64,000 nt of DNA from an uncultured Collinsella sp. (lineage in GTDB: Bacteria; Actinomycetota; Coriobacteriia; Coriobacteriales; Coriobacteriaceae). Each line of letters opens with the position of its first letter. Within the stretch, counting starts at the first letter, position 1. The notes beneath the pieces were generated by a model that saw nothing but the letters and a program-made list of their open reading frames with translations, had not been told where the DNA came from and made no database searches. The stretch is from positions 32,825-96,824 of the forward strand of contig CAAENX010000012.1 of the NCBI GenBank assembly GCA_900757495.1. Reading direction: 5' to 3'. A program made the translations under genes and the position numbers. This document shows positions 25,521-35,300 of the stretch, piece by piece.

Positions 25521-26726
25521 ATGAGCGGACTGATTATCGATAGCGAAGCCTGTATCGGCTGCGGTCGCTGCGTTCGCGCCTGTGCCTCGGGCGGCATCGT
25601 AGTGGAAGGCGAGCGACCCAACCGATGCGCCCACGTAACCGACGGCTGCATCCTATGCGGTGGGTGCGTCGACGCCTGCCCTGTCAACGCTATCTCGATC
25701 GAGCGTGATGAGGCCGCTGGTGCGGTGGACCTTGATGCATATCGAGACATTTGGGTATTCGTGCAGACCGACGAGCACGATACGGTGACTCCCGTTGCCT
25801 ATGAGCTTATGGGCAAGGGCCGCGAGCTTGCCGATGCTCGCGGCTGCCGTCTGGTGGCACTGGTCGGTATGGCCCCCGAGGGTTCTCTCGGTGACCTGGA
25901 GCATCTGGTTTGCGCAGGCGCCGACGAAGTCCTGGCCTGTCGCGACGAGCGCCTGCGCCAAAACGATGCGGAGGTCTACGCCCGCTTGATCTGCGATTTG
26001 GTAGCCGAACGCAAACCCGAGGCCATCCTATACGGTGCGACCGCTTTTGGCCGCGAACTGGCACCCGGCGTTGCCGTGCGCTTGCAGACGGGCCTTACGG
26101 CTGACTGCACCGTACTTTCGATGGATACGGAGACGGGACTGCTGCAACAGACGCGTCCGGCGTTTGGCGGCAACCTGATGGCCACCATCGTCTGCCCCAA
26201 TCATCGTCCCCAGATGGCAACGGTTCGTCCCGGCATCTTTAAGGCACCCGACTTTGACTACGGCCGCTCCGGCACGATCACCCAGATATCGCTTGCGGAT
26301 GATGCTAAGGCCCGTGTCGAGATCTCGATTCCCGCCGAGGAGTGGGGGCAGCAGGCCTCGATCGCCGATGCCGAGCGCCTGGTCGTGGTGGGTCGCGGCA
26401 TTGGTTCCAAGAAAAACCTGCCGCTGATGCGAAGGCTCGCCGAGGCTCTGGGAGCCGAGCTTGGCTGCACGCGACCTGTCGTGGAGGCCGGCTGGTTGGA
26501 GTATCGCCATCAGATTGGCCAGACCGGCGTATCGGTTTCGCCTAAGCTTCTCGTGAGTATTGGTGTTTCGGGCGCCATCCAGCATCTTGCCGGCATCGGT
26601 GGGGCGGAGTGCATTATCGCCATCAACGAGGACCCGGATGCCCCCATCTTCGGTGCCGCCCGGTACAAGGTCGTCGGCGATGCCGTTGAGATCGTTGAGG
26701 AACTGCTGGCTCAGCTCGAGCGCTAG
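25521..26726 (+). CDS. lctC: Electron transfer flavoprotein alpha subunit with ferredoxin domain (LctC)
   Basis: 401 aa. Residues 1-60 are a 2x[4Fe-4S] ferredoxin module: C11, C14, C17, C21 and C43, C46, C49, C53. The EtfA part follows, with RLVVVGRGIGSKKN and the FAD loop YRHQIGQTGVSVSPKL, then GVSGAIQHLAGI and AIN. The ferredoxin extension is what distinguishes LctC-type EtfA from the plain form and supports electron confurcation with reduced ferredoxin. It starts right after the lctB stop and meets the HD gene tail-to-tail (4-base overlap). Confidence 0.88.
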   Translation: MSGLIIDSEACIGCGRCVRACASGGIVVEGERPNRCAHVTDGCILCGGCVDACPVNAISIERDEAAGAVDLDAYRDIWVFVQTDEHDTVTPVAYELMGKGRELADARGCRLVALVGMAPEGSLGDLEHLVCAGADEVLACRDERLRQNDAEVYARLICDLVAERKPEAILYGATAFGRELAPGVAVRLQTGLTADCTVLSMDTETGLLQQTRPAFGGNLMATIVCPNHRPQMATVRPGIFKAPDFDYGRSGTITQISLADDAKARVEISIPAEEWGQQASIADAERLVVVGRGIGSKKNLPLMRRLAEALGAELGCTRPVVEAGWLEYRHQIGQTGVSVSPKLLVSIGVSGAIQHLAGIGGAECIIAINEDPDAPIFGAARYKVVGDAVEIVEELLAQLER

Positions 26727-27535
26727 GCGCGCGCCAGCCAGTCACGCATCTCGTTCTTTAGGCGGCTCCAGGTTGCCTGCGTGGCGGGATCGGTAAAGGG
26801 GCGCGTAATGCCAAAGGGCGCGTCGAGCAGGCGGTGGATATCGCCCTGTTCGCGCGCCAGCGCGCGGCTTGCTGGATAGACGAGCTCAAACATAAAGCAG
26901 ATGAGTCCCACCAGGTAGTCTGCGGGCTCGTTGCGTTCATCGCGTGCGACGCAGCGGTGCTCGTCAAAGGCGGCAAGTGTCGGCGACGAGAAACGGCTGC
27001 CGAGAAACGTCTTCTCGTCCACCTTGAGGATGGTGTCGACGGTGCTGTCGGCGATGGTGCGCATAATGTCGATCTTGTCACCATCGCGCACGATATCGCA
27101 GAAGCTCCGCGTGCGCTCGTCGAGCTGCGCGGGTAGACGGAAATCGCTGTGATAGGCAATGCTCGCTCGGATGAGCTCATCTTCTGTCGGGTCATCGATA
27201 AAGTCGCGGATGCTCGTTACGGCGGGTGCATCGGCGGGATTCTCGCCAAAGAGGACCTCGATGCCCAGCGCCGCATGGCTCATGCTCTCGGCGTCCTTAA
27301 AGGTGTCCCAGCGTCGCAGCTGCTCAAAGCGGCCCATATCGTGCAGCAGGCCGCAAAGCCATGCTAGGTCAATATCTTCTGACGACCAGCCCTGCTCGCG
27401 CGCTACGGCATCGCATGCCTCGGCCACGTGGTGCGTATGCTCGATTTTGAGCGCGATGCGTGGGTTAGTGGCGTCGTAGGCATCGGTGTAGCTTTTGAAG
27501 GCCGCGCGCGCCCGGTCTCGATCGATAGCTGTCAT
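26723..27535 (-). CDS. HD-domain phosphohydrolase
   Basis: 270 aa. The HD signature is H in IEHTHHV, then LCGLLHDMGRFEQ (HD), and an HSDF-type C-terminal histidine in SIAYHSDFRLP. The arrangement H...HD...H/D matches the metal-dependent HD hydrolase family, which cleaves nucleotides, (p)ppGpp or other phosphoesters. The substrate is unknown. It is convergent with lctC. Confidence 0.85.
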   Translation of the reverse strand: MTAIDRDRARAAFKSYTDAYDATNPRIALKIEHTHHVAEACDAVAREQGWSSEDIDLAWLCGLLHDMGRFEQLRRWDTFKDAESMSHAALGIEVLFGENPADAPAVTSIRDFIDDPTEDELIRASIAYHSDFRLPAQLDERTRSFCDIVRDGDKIDIMRTIADSTVDTILKVDEKTFLGSRFSSPTLAAFDEHRCVARDERNEPADYLVGLICFMFELVYPASRALAREQGDIHRLLDAPFGITRPFTDPATQATWSRLKNEMRDWLARA

Positions 27536-27661
27536 AATGACTTCCTAAATAGTTGTGTCTTTCGATCCGGTGGCAATTGTAGGTGAACTCGGTTGCTGTC
27601 GGATGATGATTCTGCCGTGTCGCTACATGCGGCTCGGAGACCTTGTCAGGATGAGAAGCGT

Positions 27662-28354
27662 ATGGTGCTCAAAATCGTTAGAACCGTCTGGCCAGTGATG
27701 CTTACCTATGTTGCAATAGGCGCGCCGTGCGGAATGATCATGGGGCAGACGGGAATGGAACCCTGGATGGTTTTTGCCCTGAGCAGCACGTTCGTGACGG
27801 GCAGCGGGCAGTTTATGATCTGCAATCTGTGGCTGGCAAGTGTGCCTGCGGCGTCGATCGTCGCGAGCGTCGCCGCCATCTCCTCGCGCTTTGCGCTTTA
27901 CTCGGCATCGATCGCTCCGCATCTGACGGGTGCCTCGAAGCGTCAGACGTTGGCTGTTGCCGCGACACTTACCGAGGAGGCATATGGCATCTCGCTTGCC
28001 AAGTTGGTTGAAGGGGAGGATTGGGGCCCGCGCGAGTCCTTTCTGCTCAACGTGATCCTCATCGCAACATGGGGCGTTTCGTGTACGATGGGCGCCATCG
28101 TCGGTGCCGTTGTCGATGTTCCCACCGCCATTGCAGCCTTTGTCTGCACCTCGCTCTTTATCTGCCTGCTCTTTTCGCAGCGGCTGTCGCGCGGCAACGT
28201 TGTCGCGGCGGTTTCGGGCGCGGTGTCCGTCGCCGTATGCAAGTTCTTGGGCCTCGCGAATATTGCCGTGCCGGCAAGCGTCGTGGCCGGCATTGCCATT
28301 GCGGTGGCGTGCGATGCTGTATTTGACGGAAGAGGTGCCCGCGATGCCCGTTAA
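27662..28354 (+). CDS. azlC: AzlC family branched-chain amino acid exporter subunit
   Basis: 230 aa from ATG 27662, the normal AzlC length; an earlier in-frame start would add 23 polar residues. Features of the family are GAPCGMIMGQTGMEPW, STFVTGSGQFMICNLW and AISSRFALYSASIAPHL. With AzlD it forms an exporter for branched-chain amino acids or azaleucine. The following gene overlaps its end by 11 bases. Confidence 0.82.
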   Translation: MVLKIVRTVWPVMLTYVAIGAPCGMIMGQTGMEPWMVFALSSTFVTGSGQFMICNLWLASVPAASIVASVAAISSRFALYSASIAPHLTGASKRQTLAVAATLTEEAYGISLAKLVEGEDWGPRESFLLNVILIATWGVSCTMGAIVGAVVDVPTAIAAFVCTSLFICLLFSQRLSRGNVVAAVSGAVSVAVCKFLGLANIAVPASVVAGIAIAVACDAVFDGRGARDAR

Positions 28355-28667
28355 CGAGTTCTTGGTTCTGTGGCTGTCGTCGTGGACTGCTATCGCGTTC
28401 TTTCGCATCGCGCCGGCGTTCGCCTTGCGCGGGCGGACCCTGTCGCCCCGCATTACCGAGGCCCTGGGCTATATCCCGCCCGCTGCCTTTGCCGCGCTGG
28501 TCGCCAACGACTTGGTGAGCCCCGGCGCGTTCGACGCGGGACTCTGGCCTGCCTTGGTTCCCTGGATTGCGGCCGCCGGCGTCGTGGCGGTGGCAATCAA
28601 GACAAAATCGATGTTGTGGTGCTGCGTCTCGGGCATCGTGTTCTATATCGTCTTGAGTCTTATATAG
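28344..28667 (+). CDS. azlD: AzlD family transport subunit
   Basis: 107 aa from ATG 28344, behind AGAGG, with about four transmembrane helices (FLVLWLSSWTAIAFFR, ITEALGYIPPAAFAALVAND, LVPWIAAAGVVAVAI, MLWCCVSGIVFYIVLSL). AzlD proteins are the small partners of AzlC; the coupled start and shared operon fit. A longer frame to 28104 would merely be an overlap of azlC. Confidence 0.82.
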   Translation: MPVNEFLVLWLSSWTAIAFFRIAPAFALRGRTLSPRITEALGYIPPAAFAALVANDLVSPGAFDAGLWPALVPWIAAAGVVAVAIKTKSMLWCCVSGIVFYIVLSLI

Positions 28668-28817
28668 GGGTGGCGTCGCGGGCGCCGAATCTCGTTCCAT
28701 CCCAACTTGTCGGATTTTTCATCGAGCTGGTCTATTTCTTCTGGTACCATGGTCAAACTTTACTGTAGCAAAGCGTGACGTGGGCTTTTGTACCCCGTCA
28801 GCGGAAATGGGGGTTTC

Positions 28818-29840
28818 ATGGCACAGGAAGCAGCCGCCAACGAGCAAAAGAAATTCAAGATCCCGCGCATCCCGGGCGACATCATGATCTATCCGATGAT
28901 CGTCGGTCTTTTGCTCAACACCTTCTGCCCGCAGGTTTTTGAGATCGGCGGCTTCTTTACGGCTGCCTGCCGCGGTGGGTCCAATACCATCGTCGCCGCG
29001 ATCCTGCTGTTTGTGGGCGCCGGCATCAGCTTTAAGTCCACGCCGGGCGCCATCAAGACTGGCATCGTCGTGCTGATCCCCAAGCTGGTCGTCGCAGCGG
29101 CTCTCGGCCTGGGCGTGGCATATTTCTTTAACGACAACTTCCTGGGTCTGAGCTCCGTGTCTATCATCGGCGGCATCACGTTTTGCAACATGGCGCTCTA
29201 TACGGGCATCATGGGCGAGTTCGGCGATGAGTCCGAGCAGGGCGCCGTCGGTATCCTGTTCTTTACGGCCGGCCCCGCCGTCACGATGATCATCCTCGGT
29301 GTCTCGGGTCTCGCCAACATCCCCGTCGGCACTATCATCGGATCCATCCTGCCGCTTGTTATCGGCATGTTCCTGGGCAACTTGTTCCCGTTTATCAAGA
29401 ACCTGCTGGTCCCCGGCGCCAATCCCGCGATCGCTGTCATCGGTTTTCAGCTCGGTGCGTCTATGAGCCTTTCGAGCTTCATCACCGGCGGCATTTCGGG
29501 CATTCTGCTGGGCCTCACCACGCTCTTTATCGTCGGCCCCATCACCTTTGCGTTCGAGCGCCTGTGCGGTGGTAACGGCAAGGCTGCCGTGGCTTGCTCC
29601 ACCATCGCCGGCACGGCTATGACCACGCCGGTTGCCCTCGCCGAGGTCGCGCCGCGCTACGCCGAGCTTGCGCCCACCGCGTATGCGCAGATCGCCACTG
29701 CCGTCATCATCACGGCAATCATGGCCCCGATTCTGACTGGCTGGGTCGATAAGAAGTTCTGCCACGGCAAAGAGGATCTGACGGTCGAAGGCGTCGAGGC
29801 TATTGAGGAGGCCGTCGCGACCGACATCGACGGCGAGTAA
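28818..29840 (+). CDS. kdgT: 2-keto-3-deoxygluconate permease family protein (KdgT)
   Basis: 340 aa from ATG 28818 behind a GGGGG site. The family features are IPRIPGDIMIYPMIVGLLLNTF, FFTAACRGGSNTIVAAILLF, LYTGIMGEFGDESEQGAVG and CSTIAGTAMTTPVALA. About ten membrane helices. KdgT takes up keto-deoxygluconate from pectin or uronate breakdown. No kdg catabolic genes are nearby, so the real substrate could be a related sugar acid. Probably monocistronic; a hairpin follows at 29890. Confidence 0.85.
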   Translation: MAQEAAANEQKKFKIPRIPGDIMIYPMIVGLLLNTFCPQVFEIGGFFTAACRGGSNTIVAAILLFVGAGISFKSTPGAIKTGIVVLIPKLVVAAALGLGVAYFFNDNFLGLSSVSIIGGITFCNMALYTGIMGEFGDESEQGAVGILFFTAGPAVTMIILGVSGLANIPVGTIIGSILPLVIGMFLGNLFPFIKNLLVPGANPAIAVIGFQLGASMSLSSFITGGISGILLGLTTLFIVGPITFAFERLCGGNGKAAVACSTIAGTAMTTPVALAEVAPRYAELAPTAYAQIATAVIITAIMAPILTGWVDKKFCHGKEDLTVEGVEAIEEAVATDIDGE

Positions 29841-29889
29841 TCGTCGACGCGAGTCAATCAAGCCGGCGTGTGCAATTCGCGCCGTATGG

Positions 29890-29929
29890 GCGCCCGAACG
29901 GTGGCTGTTCTGCAGTGACGTTCGGGCGC
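29890..29929 (+). terminator. Hairpin after kdgT (weak terminator)
   Basis: GCGCCCGAACG and CGTTCGGGCGC are complementary over 11 bases with an 18-base loop. There is no T-run after it, so it may need Rho or be structural. The next likely -10 element, TATGAT, follows at 29935. Confidence 0.45.
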
Positions 29930-30030
29930 TCTGCTATGATTCCCTTTACCCCTGCGGAGAAAGGGGTGTTTGGCGCCTGGGCGCGACTCGGGCGATTCTG
30001 GCCACTTGGATATTGAAGGGAGGGCGTCTA

Positions 30031-31173
30031 GTGATTAAGGCACTCAAGATCGAGATATTCCTGCTATGCATGATTGTTCTTATCGGGCTTGCCGTACGAA
30101 GCCGTCGCTCCCTGTTCTCGAGCACCCAGCAGCTTTTGTTTAGCATGCTGGGCTACACGTCTGCTGCCTACATTTTCTTCGATATGATCTGGACGCTCTC
30201 GGACGGCGTAAGCACTCCTGTAGGCATCACGGCCAACTGGATTTCCAACGCGGTCTCGTTTTCGCTGTTCGCCATCGCGTGCCTCATTTGGTTTTTCTAT
30301 TCCGAGACGATGCAGGGCTCACGGCTCCTGACCACGCCCTACAGGGTGGTACTTTTAGCGTTGCCAACAGCATTGGTGGTCGTGCTGGCATTTACCAGCT
30401 ACTGGACGCACGCTATGTTCTATATCGATGCACAGGGCGTATATCGTCGCGGAGCGCTTTATATGATTCAGCCTATCGTTAGCTACTGCTACGTCATATA
30501 TACGTCCTTGCATGCCTTTATTCAGGCTCAAAAAGTCGAAAGCCTGCAAAAGAAGGCCATTTATCGCACCCTCGCCTTTTTTGCGGTTCCCGCTCTGGTG
30601 GGCGGTACCTTCCAGGTTTTGTTTTCGGTACCGGGCCTTTGCGTCGGTATAACGCTGAGCATCCTGCTGCTCTATATCGTCTATCAGGAGCAACTGATCT
30701 CGACCGACCCGTTGACTGGACTCAACAACCGCAACCGTTTTGAGACCTATATGCTGTCGCTGTTCTCGGGTGCAGACCAGGCCGATGACGTGTATCTGCT
30801 TATGATGGACGCTGACGGCTTTAAGCAGATTAACGATCACTATGGACATGTGGAGGGCGACCATGCCCTCCAGGTCATATCTGCTGCGCTCAAAGAGGTC
30901 TGCTCGGCGTCTGGTGGTTTTATCGCACGTTATGGCGGCGACGAGTTCGTGGTGCTCCAAAAGGCGGCAGCGGAGCAGGACATCATGCGTCTGTGCGCGG
31001 CAATCAACGATGAACTCGCACGCGCCGAGGTGCCGTATCTGTTGCGGATGTCCATCGGCTATGCACGGGTCGGTGATGGTGTCGATATCTGGCAAGATTT
31101 GCTTCGCGCCGCCGACGCGGAGCTCTACCGCGTAAAGTACGAGAAGAAGAAAGCTGGCGTCCAGATACGCTAG
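30031..31173 (+). CDS. Membrane GGDEF-domain diguanylate cyclase
   Basis: 380 aa from GTG 30031, which has GGGAGGG about 8 bases upstream. Residues 1-210 contain six or seven transmembrane helices (EIFLLCMIVLIGLAV through VGITLSILLLYIVYQ), a 7TM-type sensor. A C-terminal GGDEF domain carries DPLTGLNNRNRF, DADGFKQINDHYGHVEGD and RYGGDEF (GGDEF at about 302-306); the intact signature predicts c-di-GMP synthesis. The ligand is unknown. Confidence 0.88.
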   Translation: MIKALKIEIFLLCMIVLIGLAVRSRRSLFSSTQQLLFSMLGYTSAAYIFFDMIWTLSDGVSTPVGITANWISNAVSFSLFAIACLIWFFYSETMQGSRLLTTPYRVVLLALPTALVVVLAFTSYWTHAMFYIDAQGVYRRGALYMIQPIVSYCYVIYTSLHAFIQAQKVESLQKKAIYRTLAFFAVPALVGGTFQVLFSVPGLCVGITLSILLLYIVYQEQLISTDPLTGLNNRNRFETYMLSLFSGADQADDVYLLMMDADGFKQINDHYGHVEGDHALQVISAALKEVCSASGGFIARYGGDEFVVLQKAAAEQDIMRLCAAINDELARAEVPYLLRMSIGYARVGDGVDIWQDLLRAADAELYRVKYEKKKAGVQIR

Positions 31174-31272
31174 AAATAGGGGCGCACGCTTGCGTGCGTG
31201 GCGGCTCCCAGCTTACCGATGTACTCCATTAAACTAAAGTGTGCGAACGCCATTCCTAAAAAGGTGAGCTCG

Positions 31273-32208
31273 CTAGGCTTTTTTGGGTTTGTTGACGATG
31301 ATGATGCCGCCGCAGACCAACAGCAGGGCAACGATGACGGTAACGGGGCTCGTGCCCGCGCCTTCGCCGAGCAGCAGCGCGCTCAGCAGCACACCAAAGA
31401 CGGGGTTCATAAACCCAAAGACCGAGACGCGGCTGACGGGGTTGACGGCAAGCAGGCGCGACCACAGCGAGTAGGCGACCGCGGAGATAAGCGCCATGTA
31501 GATGATGAGCGCGATGGCGGGGATGATCGCGGTGGGGGAGAACGCGCCGCCCATCAAAAACCCGATGGCGGTGAGGACCAGGCCGCCGACCAAGAACTGC
31601 CACCCGGCAAGCAAGACACCGTCGTGCTCGCGCGAGAAGATGCCGATCAGGCAGGTCGACAGGGCACCCGCGACGGTGGAGGCCAGGATAAAGCCCTCGC
31701 CGTCGAGCGTAAAGCCAAAGGTGCCGTCCGCGCCCGAAAGGTTGACGAGCGCGACGCCGGCAAAGCCCAGTACACAGCCGAGCACCTTGGCCGCATCGAG
31801 CTTTTCGGTGCGAAACGCCAGGGCGGCAAAGAGGATTGCGAGGAAGTTGGCGCTGGCCTCGATGATGGAGCTCGACATGGCACTGGCGCGCGAGAGTCCC
31901 AGGTAGAAAAAGAAGTACTGCCCGATAGTCTGGAAGAGCGACAAGACAAAGATGGGCTTGATGTCGCGAGCCTGCGGAACGAGTGGACGGCGCTGAGCCG
32001 CGCTCATCCCAACGATAACCAGGGCGCCGGCAAGCGTAAAGCGTAAACCTGCAAAGAGCAGCTGCGAAGCGCTATCGTGCGCTGGGATACCAAAGAGTGC
32101 GTAGCCGATCTTGATGCAGGGAAAGGCCGATCCCCAGAGTGCACAGCAAACAAGACAGCCCAGGATGAGTCCGGGCAGGGTGGCGAGATACGGCTTGCGG
32201 CTTTCCAT
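31273..32208 (-). CDS. EamA/DMT-family transporter
   Basis: 311 aa from ATG 32208, with AGGAAGG before it. Ten hydrophobic segments in two EamA repeats are visible, with features such as CALWGSAFPCIKIGYALFG, LSRASAMSSSIIEASANF and AVNPVSRVSVFGFMNPVFGVLLS. The family exports small metabolites or drugs; the substrate is unknown. It reads in the same direction as purL but lies downstream of purL's terminator. Confidence 0.85.
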   Translation of the reverse strand: MESRKPYLATLPGLILGCLVCCALWGSAFPCIKIGYALFGIPAHDSASQLLFAGLRFTLAGALVIVGMSAAQRRPLVPQARDIKPIFVLSLFQTIGQYFFFYLGLSRASAMSSSIIEASANFLAILFAALAFRTEKLDAAKVLGCVLGFAGVALVNLSGADGTFGFTLDGEGFILASTVAGALSTCLIGIFSREHDGVLLAGWQFLVGGLVLTAIGFLMGGAFSPTAIIPAIALIIYMALISAVAYSLWSRLLAVNPVSRVSVFGFMNPVFGVLLSALLLGEGAGTSPVTVIVALLLVCGGIIIVNKPKKA

Positions 32209-32231
32209 GATGTCCTTCCTACATGCGCGAT

Positions 32232-32271
32232 GCAAAAAAGAACCCGCCACCGGATGTCTCGGTGGCGGGTG
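32232..32271 (-). terminator. Rho-independent terminator of purL
   Basis: ACCCGCCACC pairs with GGTGGCGGGT around the loop GGATGTCTC; on the minus strand the stem is followed by TTCTTTTTTGC. It separates purL from the DMT transporter. Confidence 0.85.
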
Positions 32272-32307
32272 TTGTTACCCGAAGGGATTTTAACCGATGG
32301 GAAAGGT

Positions 32308-35300
32308 TTAAGCGAAGTAGGCCACGCCGCTCTCAAAGATCGGCATGAACTTATCGCCGGGGACATGCTCGGGCACGTTGCGGTACAGGTTGTCGCCGCG
32401 ACGCTCGGCATGGCCCATCTTGCCCAGGACGCGGCCGTCGGGGCTCGTGATGCCCTCGATGGCGAGTGCGGAGCCGTTGGGGTTGACGGAAAGATCCATG
32501 CTGGGCTTGCCGTCCTCGCCCACGTACTGCGTGGCGACCTGGCCGTTGGCGATCAGCTGGGCGAGCACCTCGTCATTGGCGACAAAGCGGCCCTCGCCGT
32601 GGCTGATGGCGACGGTGTAGGGGTCGTCCAGGCTGCACTGCGACAGCCACGGGGACAGGTTAGACGAGATGCGGGTGCGCACCAGACGGCTCTGGTGGCG
32701 ACCGATGGTGTTGAACGTCAACGTGGGCGCATCGGGCGTGGCGTCGACGATGTCGCCGTAGGGCACCAGGCCGAGCTTGATCAGGGCCTGGAAGCCGTTG
32801 CAGATGCCCAGCATCAGGCCGTCGCGGGCCTTGAGCAGGTCGCGAACTGCCTCGGTGACCTCGGGGGCGCGGAAGAACGCCGTGATGAACTTGGCGGAGC
32901 CGTCGGGCTCGTCGCCGCCCGAGAAGCCGCCGGGGATCATGACGATCTGGCTTTGGCGGATGCGACGGGCAAGCTCGTGGGTGCTTTCGGCAACAGCCTC
33001 GGGCGTGAGGTTGTTGATTACGAAGGTGTCAGCCTCGGCACCGGCAGCGCGGAAGGCACGGGCGCTGTCGTACTCACAGTTGTTGCCGGGGAAAACGGGG
33101 ATAATCACGCGCGGACGGGCGATCTTGGCGCCGCCGTACACATGGATGTCCTTGGCGCGGAAGTCGATGGTCTCGGCCTCGGCGGTCTCGCCGGCGCTGC
33201 GGTAGGCGAAGACGCCCTCGATGCCGCTCTCCCAGGCTTCCTGGAGCTCGGAGAGATCGATGATCTCGGAGCCGGTGTCGATGACATAGCCCTCGACGGT
33301 GGTGCCCAGGGGCTCGACGACAACGCCGTCGGCGACCTCGGGCAGCTCGGCGTCATCGGCGAGCTCGACGATAAAGCTGCCGTAGAGCGGGGTGAAGAAG
33401 CTCTCCACGTCCACATCCTCGGCAAGCTCGATACCGATCTGGTTGCCGACGCACATCTTAAAGAGGCTCTCGGCGCCGCAGCCGTAGCCGGGCGTGGAGA
33501 TGGCCAGGGCGTTGCCGGTAGCAGTGAGCGCCTCGACGGCGTCAAATGCGGCGAGCAGCTGCTGGGCATCGGGACGGTAGTCCTCGCCGTAGGTGGCGGG
33601 GGCGATGCGGACGACGCGGTGCGTCAGATCCTTGAACTCAGGAGAGACGGCGCGTGCCGCGCGGCCCACGGCCACAGCGAAGCTAATTAGGGTCGGCGGA
33701 ACGTTGAGCTCGCCGGCCTCGTCCTCAAAGGAGCCGCTCATGGAGTCCTTGCCGCCGATGGCGCCGGCACCCAGATCGACCTGGGCCATAAGGGCACCCA
33801 GGACGGCTGCCATGGGCTTGCCCCAACGCTCGGCCTCGGTGCGCAGGCGCTCGAAGTACTCCTGGAAGGAGAGGTAGGCGCGCTTGTGCTCAAAGCCGGC
33901 GGCAACGAGCTTGGCGATGGACTCGACTACGGACAGGTAGGCGCCCGCAAACTGGTCGGCTTCCATCAGATAGGGGTTGAAGCCCCATGCCATAGCGCTC
34001 GCCGTGGTGGTCTCGCCGTCCACGGGGAACTTGGCGACCATGGCAGAGCTCGGAGTGAGCTGCGTCTTGCCGCCAAAGGGCATGAGCACGGTCGCGGCGC
34101 CGATGGTGGAGTCGAAGCGCTCGGAAAGGCCCTTGTTGGAAGCGACGTTGAGGTCGGTGACGAGCGAGGTCATGCGCTCGGCGAGTGTGGTGCCGGCCCA
34201 GCTGGGCTGCCACACGCTACGGGCGCACACGTGGGCGACCTGGTGCTTGGGTGCGCCGTTGGAGTTGAGGAACTCGCGGGACAGGTCGACGATGGCGACG
34301 CCGTTCCAGGCCATGCGCATGCGCGGCTCGGCGGTAACCTCGGCGATAACGGTCGCCTCGAGGTTCTCCTCGGCGGCGTAGCCCATGAACTCTTCGACGT
34401 CACCGTCAGCGACGGCGCAGGCCATGCGCTCCTGGGACTCGGAAATGGCGAGCTCGGTGCCGTCCAGGCCGTCGTACTTCTTGGTCACGGTATCGAGGTC
34501 GACATACAGGCCGTCGGCAAGCTCGCCCACGGCGACCGAGACGCCGCCGGCGCCAAAGTCGTTGCAGCGCTTGATTAGGCGGCAGGCGTCGCCGCGGCGG
34601 AACAGGCGCTGCAGCTTGCGCTCGACCGGGGCGTTGCCCTTCTGGACCTCTGCACCCGAGGTCTCGATGGACTCGGTGTTCTGGGTCTTGGAGGAGCCGG
34701 TAGCGCCGCCGATGCCGTCACGGCCGGTGCGGCCGCCCAGCAGGATGATCTTGTCGGTGGGGGCGGGGCACTCGCGACGCACGTGGTTTGCCGGGGTAGC
34801 GCCCACGACGGCGCCAACCTCCATGCGCTTGGCCACGTAACCGGGATGATAGAGCTCGTTGACCTGACCGGTGGCAAGGCCGATCTGGTTGCCGTAGCTG
34901 GAGTAGCCGGCGGCAGCGGTGGTCACGAGCTTACGCTGCGGGAGCTTGCCCTCGAGCGTCTCGGAAACCGGGACGGTGGGGTCGCCGGCGCCGGTGACGC
35001 GCATGGCCTGGTACACGTAGCTGCGGCCCGACAGCGGGTCGCGGATGGCGCCGCCCACGCAGGTGGCGGCACCGCCGAAGGGCTCGATCTCGGTCGGGTG
35101 GTTGTGGGTCTCGTTCTTAAAGAGGAACAGCCAGTCCTGGTCTTCGCCATCGACGTCGACCTTCACCTTGACGGTGCAGGCGTTGATCTCCTCGGACTCA
35201 TCGACATCGGTCATGACGCCGGTCTTCTTAAGATACTTGGCGCCGATGGTGCCCATGTCCATGAGGCAGACGGGCTTGGCGTCGCGACCGAGCTCGTGGC

